Under the pieces are notes generated by a model. It was not told the DNA's origin. It made no database searches and saw only the letters and a program-made list of their open reading frames with translations. Source: Sphingobacterium sp. UBA5670 (GTDB lineage Bacteria; Bacteroidota; Bacteroidia; Sphingobacteriales; Sphingobacteriaceae). From it: a stretch of 64,000 nt of DNA. Location: positions 99,925 through 163,924 of the forward strand of contig NZ_DIIM01000005.1 in the NCBI RefSeq assembly GCF_002420705.1, in the 5' to 3' direction. The position numbers and the translations under genes are program-made. The stretch's first letter is position 1, and each line of letters opens with the position of its first letter. Positions 1 through 9,460 of the stretch are shown piece by piece.

Positions 1-1140
1 CCAAGCTGAGCCAAACTGAATTTTTCCCTTGATTGAACCATCATTGAAATTCCCGATCATAGTTGCAATAAGTTCATTGTCGGCAGGATTGAGATTATAC
101 AATATGGTCTTGGTTAGCTTGTCTTGATCGTCTAATTTATTCAAAAATTTTGACAATGCACGTGCCTGGCTAAAATCTCCGATCGAATCCCAACCTGTAT
201 CTGGTCCGATCAAACGATGCATACGGGCATTGTTGTTGCGCAATGCTCCTAAGTGATATTGTTGAACCCAGCCTTTTTCATGATCCCATTCTGCAAAATA
301 AATCAGCATGGCGGATTTGAATTTTAGATTTTCGGTCGGAGAGATTTCCTTTTTTGTACGAATCTTGTCAAAGATCGTCACGATCTCCTGTTCGGTATAA
401 TCTTCTGCATAGATTTGTTCCAATCCGTGATCCGATACTTTGCATCCATTGGCAGCAAAGAAATCATGTCTTGTTTTTAACGCGTTTAAATAATCTCCCA
501 AGCTATTGATCTGCATGTCGCTGACCACTTCCAGTTTGTCGATATATTGATTCAATGCAATGATATCGTCCGAGTTCATGGCTTTATCCGGGCGAAATGC
601 CGGAAGCATCTTGAACGATTCTTTTTCCTTTGCAAATTGTTGATGAAACTCGAGGCTATCGATAGGATCGTCTGTGGTACAAACGACTTCAACGTTCATC
701 ATCTTCAGTAATCCGCGAACCGAATGGCTATCTTGTTGTAATAATGCACCTGTATCGGCATATATCTTGGCTGCTGTCTTTGGGGACAACAAATCTGTGA
801 TACCAAAATACCGCTGTAATTCGAGGTGTGTCCAGTGATGTAATGGATTGCGTAGTGTATAAGGAACAGTTTCTGCCCACTTGATAAATTTTTCCTCATC
901 GGAAGCATCACCTGTAATATAACGCTCATTGACACCATGGGCCCGCATCGCCCGCCATTTGTAATGATCGCCATGTAACCAGACCTGACTAATATTGTCA
1001 AATTTTACGTTATGAGCGATCTGTTCCGGAATCAAGTGATTATGATAATCAATGATCGGCAAATGCTTTGAATAGTTGTGATACAGCTGTTCTGCTGTTT
1101 TTGTGTTTAATAAAAAGTTGTCGTCTAAAAAAGCTTTCAT
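1..1140 (-). CDS. uxaC: Glucuronate/galacturonate isomerase UxaC (3' end beyond window)
   Basis: Uronate isomerase, cytoplasmic; converts D-galacturonate to D-tagaturonate (and glucuronate to fructuronate). The frame is open from an ATG at 1138-1140 to the left edge, giving 380 residues of a family that is usually about 470 long, so the last ~90 residues lie outside the window. Visible family signs are the metal-binding HNH pair of the amidohydrolase fold near residues 33-35 (DYHNHL), the central CTTDDP motif, and the terminal IQFGSAW just before the edge. It is the last visible gene of the pectin operon, 14 bp after uxaA, and supplies the first intracellular step for galacturonate released by the upstream enzymes. 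Identification is from sequence motifs plus the uxaB/uxaA neighbours. Confidence 0.95.
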   Translation of the reverse strand, partial: MKAFLDDNFLLNTKTAEQLYHNYSKHLPIIDYHNHLIPEQIAHNVKFDNISQVWLHGDHYKWRAMRAHGVNERYITGDASDEEKFIKWAETVPYTLRNPLHHWTHLELQRYFGITDLLSPKTAAKIYADTGALLQQDSHSVRGLLKMMNVEVVCTTDDPIDSLEFHQQFAKEKESFKMLPAFRPDKAMNSDDIIALNQYIDKLEVVSDMQINSLGDYLNALKTRHDFFAANGCKVSDHGLEQIYAEDYTEQEIVTIFDKIRTKKEISPTENLKFKSAMLIYFAEWDHEKGWVQQYHLGALRNNNARMHRLIGPDTGWDSIGDFSQARALSKFLNKLDDQDKLTKTILYNLNPADNELIATMIGNFNDGSIKGKIQFGSAW

Positions 1141-1154
1141 ACAATATCCTATTT

Positions 1155-2801
1155 TTATAAACTCACACCTCTTTTCCAAGGTATGAAATCGTCTTGATTT
1201 AATTGGACAGCCTTTGGTGTTATTTCACCACTGGCTGCTTTGATACAATATTCTAAAATGTCTTCTCCCATGGTTTGGATCGATTTCTCACCGTCTATAA
1301 TAGGACCGGTATTGATATCGATAATGTCGGCCATTTTGGTTGCCAGTATATTATTTGTTGCAACTTTGATGACCGGACATATTGGATTGCCGGTAGGGGT
1401 ACCCAGTCCAGTCGTAAACAGAATTAGTGTTGCGCCAGCAGCAGCTTTCCCTGTGGTCGCTTCTACATCATTTCCTGGAGTGCATACTAGGTTAAGACCC
1501 GGCTTCGTCGCTTCCTCGGTATAATCCAAAACATCCACAACGGGCGAAGTACCGCCTTTTTTTGCGGCACCATTACTTTTTATCGCATCCGTGATAAGTC
1601 CATCACGGATATTGCCTGGAGATGGATTCATATAAAAACCCGAACCAACAGCCTCGGCAGCATTGCTGTAGGCGGTCATGAGATCGATGAATTTATTGGC
1701 GGCCTTTGGATCGATGGTACGGTCTATTAGATTCTGCTCGGCACCACATAATTCTGGAAATTCAGCCAACAGTACCTTTCCGCCAAGAGCAACTAAAAGA
1801 TCCGCAGTGTAACCGACAGCGGGATTGGCAGAGATACCACTGAATCCGTCGCTGCCGCCGCATTTCACACCCAAGGTTAATTTGCTCAATGGTACGGGTT
1901 GTCGGCTTAGTTTATTAATTTCTGTCAGCCCAATAAAAGTTTGTAGTATCGCCTCTTTCAACAGTTGCTCTTCACTTTTTGATTGTTGCTGTTCAAATAA
2001 GTACAATGGTTTGTCAAAGCCCGGATTACGTAGCTTGATATCGTTGACGAGATCGTTCAGCTGTAAATTTTGACAGCCCAGACTCAATACTGTGATACCT
2101 GCGACATTGGGATGGTCAGCATACGCGGCAAGTAACTTACTCAAGATGGCAGCATCTTGTCGGATTCCGCCACAACCACCCTGATGGTTTAAAAATTTGA
2201 TCCCATCTACGTTTTTGAATACGCGATCCGATTGCTCCGTAATTGTGTTTAGCTGGCCGAGTGAGGATAGGTCCAGTGTTTCCCCCTTTTCATAGGCTTT
2301 TAACAGTTGATGTGTGAAGTTCTTGTATTTTCCAGTGACTGAATAGCCAAGCTCATTGTATAGTGCCTCCTTGATCACGTCAAGATTTCTGTTTTCGCAG
2401 AAAACGGTTGGAATAAATAGCCAATAATTTGCAGTGCCAACACGGCCGTCCGGACGGAGATAACCATTGAAAGTTCTTCCTTCAAACTTTGAAACATCAG
2501 GCTTTTCCCAGTGATAATGTGAAGGCCTAAAATGATATGGCTCTGCAGCATGCTTGGTATTCTCAGTATTCATGATGCTTCCTTGAGGGATATCAAATTG
2601 GGCTTTCCCTACGAGTACGCCGTACATATGTATTTCGTCACCAAAGTGCATGTCTTGCATAAAAAATTTATGCTTGGCCGGAATATCTTCCTGTAGGATA
2701 TAATGAGTACCCTCAAATGAGATCGCGTCACCTTTCTTGAGATTTTGTAAGGCGACCAATACATTGTCTTTGGGGTGTATCTTTAATACGTTATTTTTCA
2801 T
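1155..2801 (-). CDS. uxaA: Altronate dehydratase UxaA
   Basis: Altronate dehydratase, converting D-altronate to 2-keto-3-deoxy-D-gluconate in the cytoplasm. The 548 residues show the expected two parts: an N-terminal SAF domain (about residues 5-85) and a long C-terminal galactarate/altronate dehydratase domain starting near residue 113 (GYLRPDGRVGTANYW). Cysteine- and glycine-rich motifs of the family are present (HQGGCGG, CGGSDGFSGI, GFYMNPSPGN). It is somewhat longer than the E. coli enzyme (about 495). It lies 12 bp downstream of uxaB and 14 bp upstream of uxaC, so it is cotranscribed with them and performs the third step of galacturonate breakdown. No truncation or missing motif is seen. 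Confidence 0.95.
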   Translation of the reverse strand: MKNNVLKIHPKDNVLVALQNLKKGDAISFEGTHYILQEDIPAKHKFFMQDMHFGDEIHMYGVLVGKAQFDIPQGSIMNTENTKHAAEPYHFRPSHYHWEKPDVSKFEGRTFNGYLRPDGRVGTANYWLFIPTVFCENRNLDVIKEALYNELGYSVTGKYKNFTHQLLKAYEKGETLDLSSLGQLNTITEQSDRVFKNVDGIKFLNHQGGCGGIRQDAAILSKLLAAYADHPNVAGITVLSLGCQNLQLNDLVNDIKLRNPGFDKPLYLFEQQQSKSEEQLLKEAILQTFIGLTEINKLSRQPVPLSKLTLGVKCGGSDGFSGISANPAVGYTADLLVALGGKVLLAEFPELCGAEQNLIDRTIDPKAANKFIDLMTAYSNAAEAVGSGFYMNPSPGNIRDGLITDAIKSNGAAKKGGTSPVVDVLDYTEEATKPGLNLVCTPGNDVEATTGKAAAGATLILFTTGLGTPTGNPICPVIKVATNNILATKMADIIDINTGPIIDGEKSIQTMGEDILEYCIKAASGEITPKAVQLNQDDFIPWKRGVSL

Positions 2802-2813
2802 CTGTAGCGTTAT

Positions 2814-4331
2814 TTATACCTTTTTATTGTCAAGAACTGATGAAATTTCGAGGGCCTTTAATGCTCCTACTTCAATGATCTGTTGTAATTTCTGGTTGAC
2901 TGTTTCTTCAAAATGAGGGAACTCCGTTAAATTGATTCCCCATAAATCTATATCTGAAAGTACGGTATGGACAAGTTTATCTGGGTTGATCCAGGCAGCA
3001 TGTAATCTCGGTGCTGATTCGTCCTGAAGTACGATTGTTCGTCCATTGATCAATTGCTCATATTGATTGCCGTTTTGCTTAGATTTTAATAGATATAGAT
3101 AAGCCGCAAATCCAAGTGCGAACAATTGTGGCGCTTCATGCTGTGTTGTATACCACTTTCTTAACAGAGGGATATTGCGCATTGCCATTTTTGAGCTATA
3201 ATTTAAAGCGATGGATTCCCATTTGTGTTCGAGATGCGGATTGGCAAAGCGGTCGATGACTTTGGATGAAAAATCGTTGATGTCCGCAACTGAAATACTG
3301 TCGCTTAAAATGGCTGGACCAATTTCATCTCGCATTAAAAGACGTATAAACTGATTAAATACTGCATTTTGCATAGCCTCTTTTACTGTTTCGAAACCCG
3401 CAAGAATGGCAAGGGCACAACTTAAGGTATGAGTTCCATTGAGCAGTCTTAGTTTGATTTCCTTGTACTTTTCAATTGAAGGAACCAACAATACATTTGG
3501 ATCTGCCAATGCAAAAGAAAGGCGCTGTTTCACTCGATCAGAAGAGGTTTCAATGGCCCACAGTCGAAAGGGTTCGGCCATAATCATTAATTGATCGTCG
3601 TAGCCAAGTAAGGCGCAGGTTTTCGTGTATTCCGCTAGCGGCAATGCTCCAGGAACAATACGATCGACTAAGGTGTTGCAAAAGTCATTGGCGGTATCAA
3701 GCCAATCTATAAATTCGTTTGGGAGCTTATTCAGCTTCGCAAGATCTATTATAATCGATTTCAGTTTAGCCCCATTGTCGGAAATCAATTCGGTAGGGAC
3801 GACGGTTAAACCCTTATTTTCGTCCGCATTGAAGTAGACAAATCTCCGATATAGGATAGCCAAAAGTTTACCCGGAAAAGACGCCGGTGGCGCATCATTG
3901 ATATGGTCTTCACTTATGACAATGCCGACTTCTGTGGTGTTGGAAAAGACAATTTCAAGATCCGGATTTTCGGCACTTTTTAATATTTCTGACCAATGCT
4001 GGTTGGCCGCTAATACACGAGAAATCGAATTATTGATTTCGTAATGTGAAATCTCTTGACCATCTTCGATCCCTTTAATGGCTAATGTGTATAGGTTGTC
4101 CTGCTGTTCGAAGGCATCAGCCCCAGCCGAACTTGTTGACTTGACAACCAGTATTCGACCACAAAACACTTGTTTTTGATTTGCTTTATGTACAAAATAA
4201 TCCGGGAGGCCCCGGAGTAATACACCAGTGCCAAATTGAAGAATCTTTTCCGGATAATGGAAAGAGGAGTCTGTCGGTTTGCTAACCAGATCAGAATTGA
4301 TTGTATGTATATTATCTTGTGTCAGTAACAT
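2814..4331 (-). CDS. uxaB: Tagaturonate reductase UxaB
   Basis: NADH-dependent tagaturonate reductase (altronate oxidoreductase) of the mannitol dehydrogenase family, reducing D-tagaturonate to D-altronate. The N-terminal Rossmann part begins ILQFGTGVLLRG (about residues 30-41); the C-terminal half carries the family's catalytic signature K-x4-NGTH near residues 293-301 (KLRLLNGTH). Length 505 residues is normal. Fructuronate reductase (UxuB) is in the same superfamily, but the flanking uxaA and uxaC and the pectinases upstream favour tagaturonate as substrate. It sits 12 bp from the pectate lyase gene upstream and 12 bp from uxaA downstream, within one operon. Confidence 0.92.
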   Translation of the reverse strand: MLLTQDNIHTINSDLVSKPTDSSFHYPEKILQFGTGVLLRGLPDYFVHKANQKQVFCGRILVVKSTSSAGADAFEQQDNLYTLAIKGIEDGQEISHYEINNSISRVLAANQHWSEILKSAENPDLEIVFSNTTEVGIVISEDHINDAPPASFPGKLLAILYRRFVYFNADENKGLTVVPTELISDNGAKLKSIIIDLAKLNKLPNEFIDWLDTANDFCNTLVDRIVPGALPLAEYTKTCALLGYDDQLMIMAEPFRLWAIETSSDRVKQRLSFALADPNVLLVPSIEKYKEIKLRLLNGTHTLSCALAILAGFETVKEAMQNAVFNQFIRLLMRDEIGPAILSDSISVADINDFSSKVIDRFANPHLEHKWESIALNYSSKMAMRNIPLLRKWYTTQHEAPQLFALGFAAYLYLLKSKQNGNQYEQLINGRTIVLQDESAPRLHAAWINPDKLVHTVLSDIDLWGINLTEFPHFEETVNQKLQQIIEVGALKALEISSVLDNKKV

Positions 4332-4343
4332 CTTCTCGTTTTA

Positions 4344-5381
4344 TTATTGAATTTTATATTGTTTTTTCCACTTTGGATACTCCTTTTGGATCAGCTTTTC
4401 TGGCCAGTTACCGAACCAGGCATAGCCATTTCGACGCTCCTCCGAAACCTCTTCAAAGTTATATTTGATTGTATCGTCCCGGTCTCCAAGCAACGGACGG
4501 TTGTCTTCCAGATGATAGAACCGGGCCCAAATCGTGGAAGTGGGATCTGCGACAAGCTGTCGTTGATATTTTCCAGTTAGGTTATCTTGTATTCGATCGA
4601 AGCGATAACCCTCGATATCATGTTGCTGAAACCATTTTATTGCATGTTCGATGGCTTGCTTAATTTCATTAGTTGCAGGCTGTAGCATAAGAAAGCGAAC
4701 GATGGCAACAGATTCACTTGTACTTAATGAAGCCGGTTCAAATTTTCTTGCCTGAGCAGGTTTTAAAGTATTTTGATCATATTGCGCTGCCCAAATACTT
4801 CTTTTACCGTTTTGCATGACCTGTGTTTTTAGGATACAGATGATGCCTTTTTCTACTGCTATTTGCGCTTTTGACACAAATATGGGATTGATAGCCTCAA
4901 ACCCGTCTTGCTTATTAGCGACTTTGTAAAGCACCAGTAATGAATTGATCATCGCATTATCATTATAGGTTATCTCAGCTCTATACAGTGATTTATTTGG
5001 ATAATACTGTGGAAACCCGCCATTTTCATATTGTGCCGATAAAATATAGGCAATACCTTTTTCTGCAGCAGTTAAATAAGGCAGATTTTTAGTCTCTTGA
5101 AAAGCCTTGATCAATCCATTGATTTCCCGAGTTGTGGCACCGTTGTCGAGCGTAGCATGATCAATAGTTGTTTTCCTGATCTTCTGTAATAGCTCTTTCG
5201 TTAACGGAAGTCGATAATCTACGACACTTTTGTCTGCCAGCTGTTTAGGCCAGGCTCCATTTGGCAACTGGTACTGAAGCATCTTTTCGGCCAATGAGTC
5301 TTTGGTAAATACAGTCTGTCCAGCACAGTAATTATGAAACACTGAAACCGCGATGAAACTTAGAATATTTATTTTTCTCAT
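4344..5381 (-). CDS. Secreted pectate lyase, family PL10
   Basis: Predicted extracytoplasmic pectate lyase that cleaves polygalacturonate by beta-elimination, giving 4,5-unsaturated oligogalacturonides. The 345 residues start with a short signal peptide (to about residue 21, ending CAGQ). PL10 hallmarks follow: QLPNGAWPKQL (about 38-48), DNGATTREINGL (79-90), GGFPQYYP (121-128), YNDNAMINSLL, RSIWAAQYDQ, and the terminal NGYAWFGNWP. The fold expected is an (alpha/alpha)3 barrel. It lies 5 bp downstream of the GH105 gene whose enzyme would remove the unsaturated end sugar this lyase creates, and 12 bp upstream of uxaB. The family call is firm; exact substrate (methylation level, endo or exo) cannot be read from the sequence. 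Confidence 0.9.
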   Translation of the reverse strand: MRKINILSFIAVSVFHNYCAGQTVFTKDSLAEKMLQYQLPNGAWPKQLADKSVVDYRLPLTKELLQKIRKTTIDHATLDNGATTREINGLIKAFQETKNLPYLTAAEKGIAYILSAQYENGGFPQYYPNKSLYRAEITYNDNAMINSLLVLYKVANKQDGFEAINPIFVSKAQIAVEKGIICILKTQVMQNGKRSIWAAQYDQNTLKPAQARKFEPASLSTSESVAIVRFLMLQPATNEIKQAIEHAIKWFQQHDIEGYRFDRIQDNLTGKYQRQLVADPTSTIWARFYHLEDNRPLLGDRDDTIKYNFEEVSEERRNGYAWFGNWPEKLIQKEYPKWKKQYKIQ

Positions 5382-5386
5382 GGTCT

Positions 5387-7303
5387 CTAGTTGTTGATCT
5401 GTTTGAATAACCAGTTCACTAAATCATTCGCTGCGGTAAAGTTCTCGTATTCCTTAGGGAGCTTTCTTCCATCTGTATATTCATTATATAACCAGGGGTC
5501 TCCAATAGCAAACACGGTACCTTTCCCATATTTTGCCGTAGCAATGATGGTGTCTCCATGATCTTGAATCAATGTTTGAGCCGGAGCTTTTACCTGTAAT
5601 GTTGAAATTTCCTTGATATATATTTGGGATGTATTTGGAAATACTGTATTGCCCTTTGGGATAGCAATTGCACCCGTACGAAAGTCATTTCCTTTCACAC
5701 GATTGCGGCTGTCCTCATTGAATGTGATGCCAAATTTTAGTGCGAGGGTATTGAATTTGGTGATTTCGCAGTTGCCGCTGTCATTTAAGAAAAGAACGAG
5801 TACACCTCCCTGTTTAACCCATTGGGCAATTTGCTGGGCGTCGGTTTCATTCATAAAATGTGGGCGTTCAGTTTCTTTCTCTGTATCGGGGTCTACGATG
5901 ATGTAGACATTGGATTTTGAGAGATTCTGTAATGTAGGTGCTGTTTTTAATGTGTTTAGTTGACCACCATTTTTTTCAAATATTCTACCCAGTAGAGAAA
6001 ATCCGTTGTTGTCATCACCATCCCAGAGATAATGATAGGGTTTAAGTTGACCCGATGCCGTCTTTTTATATTCGTTGTTGAAATAATTGTCCAATGTAAC
6101 CGTGCGCCTTTTTTTGCCCCTTTGTTCCTTCGCAAATTCAACTTCGGATGCTGCAAGGATAAAAGTACCGACTCCTTTGGGATCATTGGTAATGACTGGT
6201 TCGCTCATATAATATTCAAAACTGCCGTCGCGATATTTCTTCCCTCCCAAACCAGAAACCTGAACAGTCTTTGTGAGATTGATACGGTTTTTTCCGGCAG
6301 GGGTGACGAATTCTTTTATAAGCCCTTGGTAGCCATGATCCAGATTTCTCTGATAGGAAGCTGGTATATAACCTTTGCGTAATGATTTTGCCAATGCAAA
6401 TACAAACATGCTTGAGGCTGAAGATTCTAGGTAGTTTCCTTTTCTTGACCCCAAATCCACAATGTCATACCAAACCCCAGTTTTGGAATCTTGATACTTG
6501 ACGATCGCGGATAGTGTTCTGTTTAAAATTGAAATGAGTTCCTGCCTACGTGGATGACTTTCAGGGAAATAGTCCAAAACGTCGACTAGTGCCATAACAT
6601 ACCAGCCCATACCCCGCGCCCAAAAATGCGGTGACAAACCTGTTTTCGGATCAGACCAGCGCTCTTTTCTGGATTCGTCCCAACCATGATACAGCAGGCC
6701 AGTTTTTGGATCACGGGCATTTTTTTCCATGTAGCTAAACTGATTGGCGATATCGTCAAAAGCGGCAGGAATATTCATTAGGCTAGCATATTCTGCATAG
6801 AAAGGCTGCCCCATGTACAAGCCATCTAGCCACATTTGGTAAGGATAAATTTTCTTGTGCCAAAATCCACCTTCATGTGTGCGAGGATGTTTTTGGAGTT
6901 GTGCATATAACTGGTGGCAGGCTTTTAGATATTTTTCTTTACCGGTCACCTTGTAAAGCGTTAATAATGTCGTGCCATTTTTGATATTGTCGATATTGAA
7001 ATCGTGTACATCATAGTTCTTGATCGAATCAGGAATGCTAAGATAAGCATCCATCCGGGATTGCATATAGTTGAAATAATCAGCATCTGCTGTATTTCGC
7101 CATACATCTGTCAAGCCTTCAAAAATAACTCCCATGTCATAAGACCATTTTGGGAACTTCTCAGTCTTATTAAATAGAGAATCTGGATAGATTTGTTCAA
7201 GTACTGTGTTGGCCATTTGTTCAGAGAGAGGTTTCTGTTGTCCAAATCCTTCGAATGGGATAAGTGCTGTAAAGCTTAAAAGAATTAAAAATAACTTTCT
7301 CAT
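5387..7303 (-). CDS. Secreted GH105 unsaturated rhamnogalacturonyl hydrolase with C-terminal DUF4350 domain
   Basis: Unsaturated galacturonyl/rhamnogalacturonyl hydrolase (YteR/YesR type), removing the unsaturated uronate that lyases leave at the non-reducing end. A signal peptide (to about residue 21, FEGFGQ) precedes the GH105 (alpha/alpha)6 barrel, roughly residues 30-400. The probable catalytic aspartate is D160 in MWLDGLYMG; HFWARGMGWY and ESSASSMF are further family motifs. At 638 residues it is much longer than the roughly 370-residue GH105 enzymes: residues ~405-638 form a second domain with VYIIVDPDT, WVKQGGVLVLF and GDPWLYNEY, which I read as DUF4350, a glutamine-amidotransferase-like fold of unknown role. 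It follows GH28 by 7 bp and precedes PL10 by 5 bp. Confidence 0.9.
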   Translation of the reverse strand: MRKLFLILLSFTALIPFEGFGQQKPLSEQMANTVLEQIYPDSLFNKTEKFPKWSYDMGVIFEGLTDVWRNTADADYFNYMQSRMDAYLSIPDSIKNYDVHDFNIDNIKNGTTLLTLYKVTGKEKYLKACHQLYAQLQKHPRTHEGGFWHKKIYPYQMWLDGLYMGQPFYAEYASLMNIPAAFDDIANQFSYMEKNARDPKTGLLYHGWDESRKERWSDPKTGLSPHFWARGMGWYVMALVDVLDYFPESHPRRQELISILNRTLSAIVKYQDSKTGVWYDIVDLGSRKGNYLESSASSMFVFALAKSLRKGYIPASYQRNLDHGYQGLIKEFVTPAGKNRINLTKTVQVSGLGGKKYRDGSFEYYMSEPVITNDPKGVGTFILAASEVEFAKEQRGKKRRTVTLDNYFNNEYKKTASGQLKPYHYLWDGDDNNGFSLLGRIFEKNGGQLNTLKTAPTLQNLSKSNVYIIVDPDTEKETERPHFMNETDAQQIAQWVKQGGVLVLFLNDSGNCEITKFNTLALKFGITFNEDSRNRVKGNDFRTGAIAIPKGNTVFPNTSQIYIKEISTLQVKAPAQTLIQDHGDTIIATAKYGKGTVFAIGDPWLYNEYTDGRKLPKEYENFTAANDLVNWLFKQINN

Positions 7304-7310
7304 TACGTTC

Positions 7311-8981
7311 CTAATTTTTGATTGTTAAGGATTTGTTTGTGATTGCCCCTTTAAATTGACTGACAACTTTGGCTGTTTTTGTATTGGATTTTGATAGACG
7401 GATATTACTGCTTTTCTCACCCGCGACCTCGATATATAGTTCAGGAGCTTCTAATGCTTGGATATTATCTAGATTTATCGCAGTGCTATTGTTGATGGCG
7501 ATCAGTGGATTATTTTCTGTTGTTTTTAATGTTATATTTTTCAGATTAACCTGAGAAGCTTCAATGATTTCTATACCCTTATTTGCTTCCAATGTTGCAT
7601 TTTCTATCCAGATATGCTGAATATGCATTTCAGGGAGACCACGTAAGAAAATTCCTTTTGAAGCTCCTTTCGCTACGATATTTTTGATATAGAAGTTTTT
7701 GAATTGCGGTGTTTCTTCCGTAACTGGAAGTGTAACTGTTTTTACAGCAGGCCTCTTTTCTCCCGCTAAAGCGACCGGATCTACAGCCGCATAATACATG
7801 TCAAATAGAATCGCTTCGCCTGGGATATCAGCCATATTGATATTATTGATGAAGATGTTTTCTACCACTCCTCCACGACCTCTTGTCGTTTTAAAGCGAA
7901 GTCCGATATCAGTCCCGATAAACGAGCAGTCTTCCACCCAAATATTACGGGCACCACCGCTCATTTCGCTCCCAATTACAAACCCACCATGTGCATGATA
8001 CACAACATTATTGCGAACAATGACATTTTCGGTTGGTTTGCCACGCTCACGACCAGCTTTATCACGACCAGACTTTATGCATATACCATCATCACCAACA
8101 TCAAATGTACAATCTTCTATAAGTACATTCTTACAGGATTCAACATCTACACCATCGCCATTCTGACCATACCAAGGGTTGCGGACAGATACCTTACGTA
8201 ATGTCAGGTCCTCACATAATAGGGGATGTATATTCCAGGCTGGAGAGTTTTGAATCGTAACTCCTTCTAGCAAGACTTTCTTACAGTTTGTAAATACCAA
8301 AAGATTGGGTCGTAAAAAATCTTTAACATCTTTAAAGTCTTCGACCGTCGTACCGGGGCGGATTATCCCCGCTTTCTTTTCTTTTGAACCTTTAAGTGAA
8401 CTTGCTGAAGGATACCAGACTTCCTTATCAGTATCCACCGTGCCGCCGGATGCAACAAGGTTGTTCCATTGAGAGGTTGTAAGTTTACTTTTTTTAACCA
8501 TCCGCCAGGCACCTCCATTACCGTCGATAATACCTTCGCCCGTAATTGCAATATTATTTAGGTTCTTACCTGATATAGGATTTTGATTGCGCCATGCCGG
8601 TTCGCCCTCCCAATTTGATTCAACCAATTTGTATTGATCAAAATCTTTGGTAAACAGCAGGACAGCATCTCGTTTTAGGTGTAAATTTACATTGCTCTGC
8701 ATTTCAATAGGACCAGTTAGCCAAATTCCTGCGGGGATCGATACCACGCCACCTCCGCGCTCGCTACATGTACGTATCGTTTGGTTAATAGTCGTTGTGT
8801 TTAGAAATTGGCCGTCACCTTTAGCGCCATAATTGCCGATATTTAATGTATCTTTCTTAAAATTGACTTGTTGTACGATAGGACGAGCAGGCTCTTGGGC
8901 CTTACACAGCTGTGGTAGCACGAGAAGCAATCCAAGAGCAGATTTCAATGTACGGGAATAGTGCTTTTTAAACGAATTCAT
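7311..8981 (-). CDS. Secreted polygalacturonase, family GH28
   Basis: Hydrolyses alpha-1,4 galacturonosyl bonds in polygalacturonate. Residues 1-28 look like a signal peptide (ending CKAQ). The parallel beta-helix opens with the LNIGNYGAKGDG motif (about 45-57). GH28 active-site elements are all visible: NGDGVD (274-279), GDDGICIKSG (296-305, with the double aspartate), HGGF (331-334) and the R-x-K motif LRFKT (361-365). At 556 residues it is of the longer bacterial type, often exo-acting or rhamnogalacturonan-specific, so the exact substrate is open. It is the first gene of the six-gene operon. About 80 bp upstream lies a partial copy of the LacI-type operator described at 9461, suggesting galacturonate- or oligomer-responsive repression. 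Confidence 0.92.
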   Translation of the reverse strand: MNSFKKHYSRTLKSALGLLLVLPQLCKAQEPARPIVQQVNFKKDTLNIGNYGAKGDGQFLNTTTINQTIRTCSERGGGVVSIPAGIWLTGPIEMQSNVNLHLKRDAVLLFTKDFDQYKLVESNWEGEPAWRNQNPISGKNLNNIAITGEGIIDGNGGAWRMVKKSKLTTSQWNNLVASGGTVDTDKEVWYPSASSLKGSKEKKAGIIRPGTTVEDFKDVKDFLRPNLLVFTNCKKVLLEGVTIQNSPAWNIHPLLCEDLTLRKVSVRNPWYGQNGDGVDVESCKNVLIEDCTFDVGDDGICIKSGRDKAGRERGKPTENVIVRNNVVYHAHGGFVIGSEMSGGARNIWVEDCSFIGTDIGLRFKTTRGRGGVVENIFINNINMADIPGEAILFDMYYAAVDPVALAGEKRPAVKTVTLPVTEETPQFKNFYIKNIVAKGASKGIFLRGLPEMHIQHIWIENATLEANKGIEIIEASQVNLKNITLKTTENNPLIAINNSTAINLDNIQALEAPELYIEVAGEKSSNIRLSKSNTKTAKVVSQFKGAITNKSLTIKN

Positions 8982-9061
8982 TTTTTACATTTTGGTTTAA
9001 AAATGGTTATTTGTAAAAGCAATTGTACATTCTTTGCCCCTAACTTGGATGAAAAACTTAT

Positions 9062-9081
9062 GCAATCGTTACCGGTCATTA
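9062..9081. promoter_or_regulatory. Partial LacI-type operator before the pectin operon
   Basis: Starting at 9062 the sequence GCAATCGTTACCGGT matches 13 of 15 bases of the left part of the palindrome at 9461 (GCAAACGTTATCGGT); the right half is degenerate. It lies 81 bp upstream of the GH28 start codon, where an operator or activator site for the six-gene operon would be expected. The central CG and the CGTTA half-site are typical of LacI/GalR-family operators. No LacI gene is in the window, so the regulator is unknown. Confidence 0.5.
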
Positions 9082-9082
9082 T

Positions 9083-9385
9083 TTATCGATCAAATGTAAG
9101 GTTTGGTGCCCAATCCTTGAATACACGTTGAAAATTAAGGCTATCGGTCTCTCGATCTGCCAATAGGAGACTCCATTTGACACGATTTTGTGACACTGAG
9201 CCTGCGCCTTTGTTTTTATATTCTGCGAAATAAGCTGTTTTCCCATTAGAATCTTTGTCCCAGTTGTGCCAGCCTTTGTTTGCAATAAGTTTTGGAAAAT
9301 TGGCCACGACAAAATCATAACTCTTTACTTCTGCAGCAAAAAGAAAGAAAGGAATTAAAAAAAAGGAAAGTATGATCGTCCGCAT
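9083..9385 (-). pseudogene. Remnant of a CE8 pectin methylesterase with the core deleted
   Basis: A 100-residue ORF with a signal peptide (about residues 1-19). Residues 22-27 (SYDFVVA) resemble the N-terminal first strand of CE8 pectinesterases (YDFVVA then DGSGDF in intact enzymes). From about residue 36 it matches the C-terminal end of the same family: GWHNW, TAYFAEYKNKGAG, NRVKWS and a closing FKDWAP. The roughly 250 residues between, including the catalytic aspartates, glutamines and arginine, are absent, yet the frame is kept. I infer an in-frame internal deletion. It sits on the operon side of the LacI-type operator and could still be transcribed as a small secreted peptide. Alternative: a genuine small secreted protein of unknown role. 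Confidence 0.6.
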
Positions 9386-9460
9386 TCCAAATTGTTTAAT
9401 TGGTCAATGAAATTACCAATATTAAAGCCTTCCTTAAAGGAAATCCGTCAAAATAAATGC

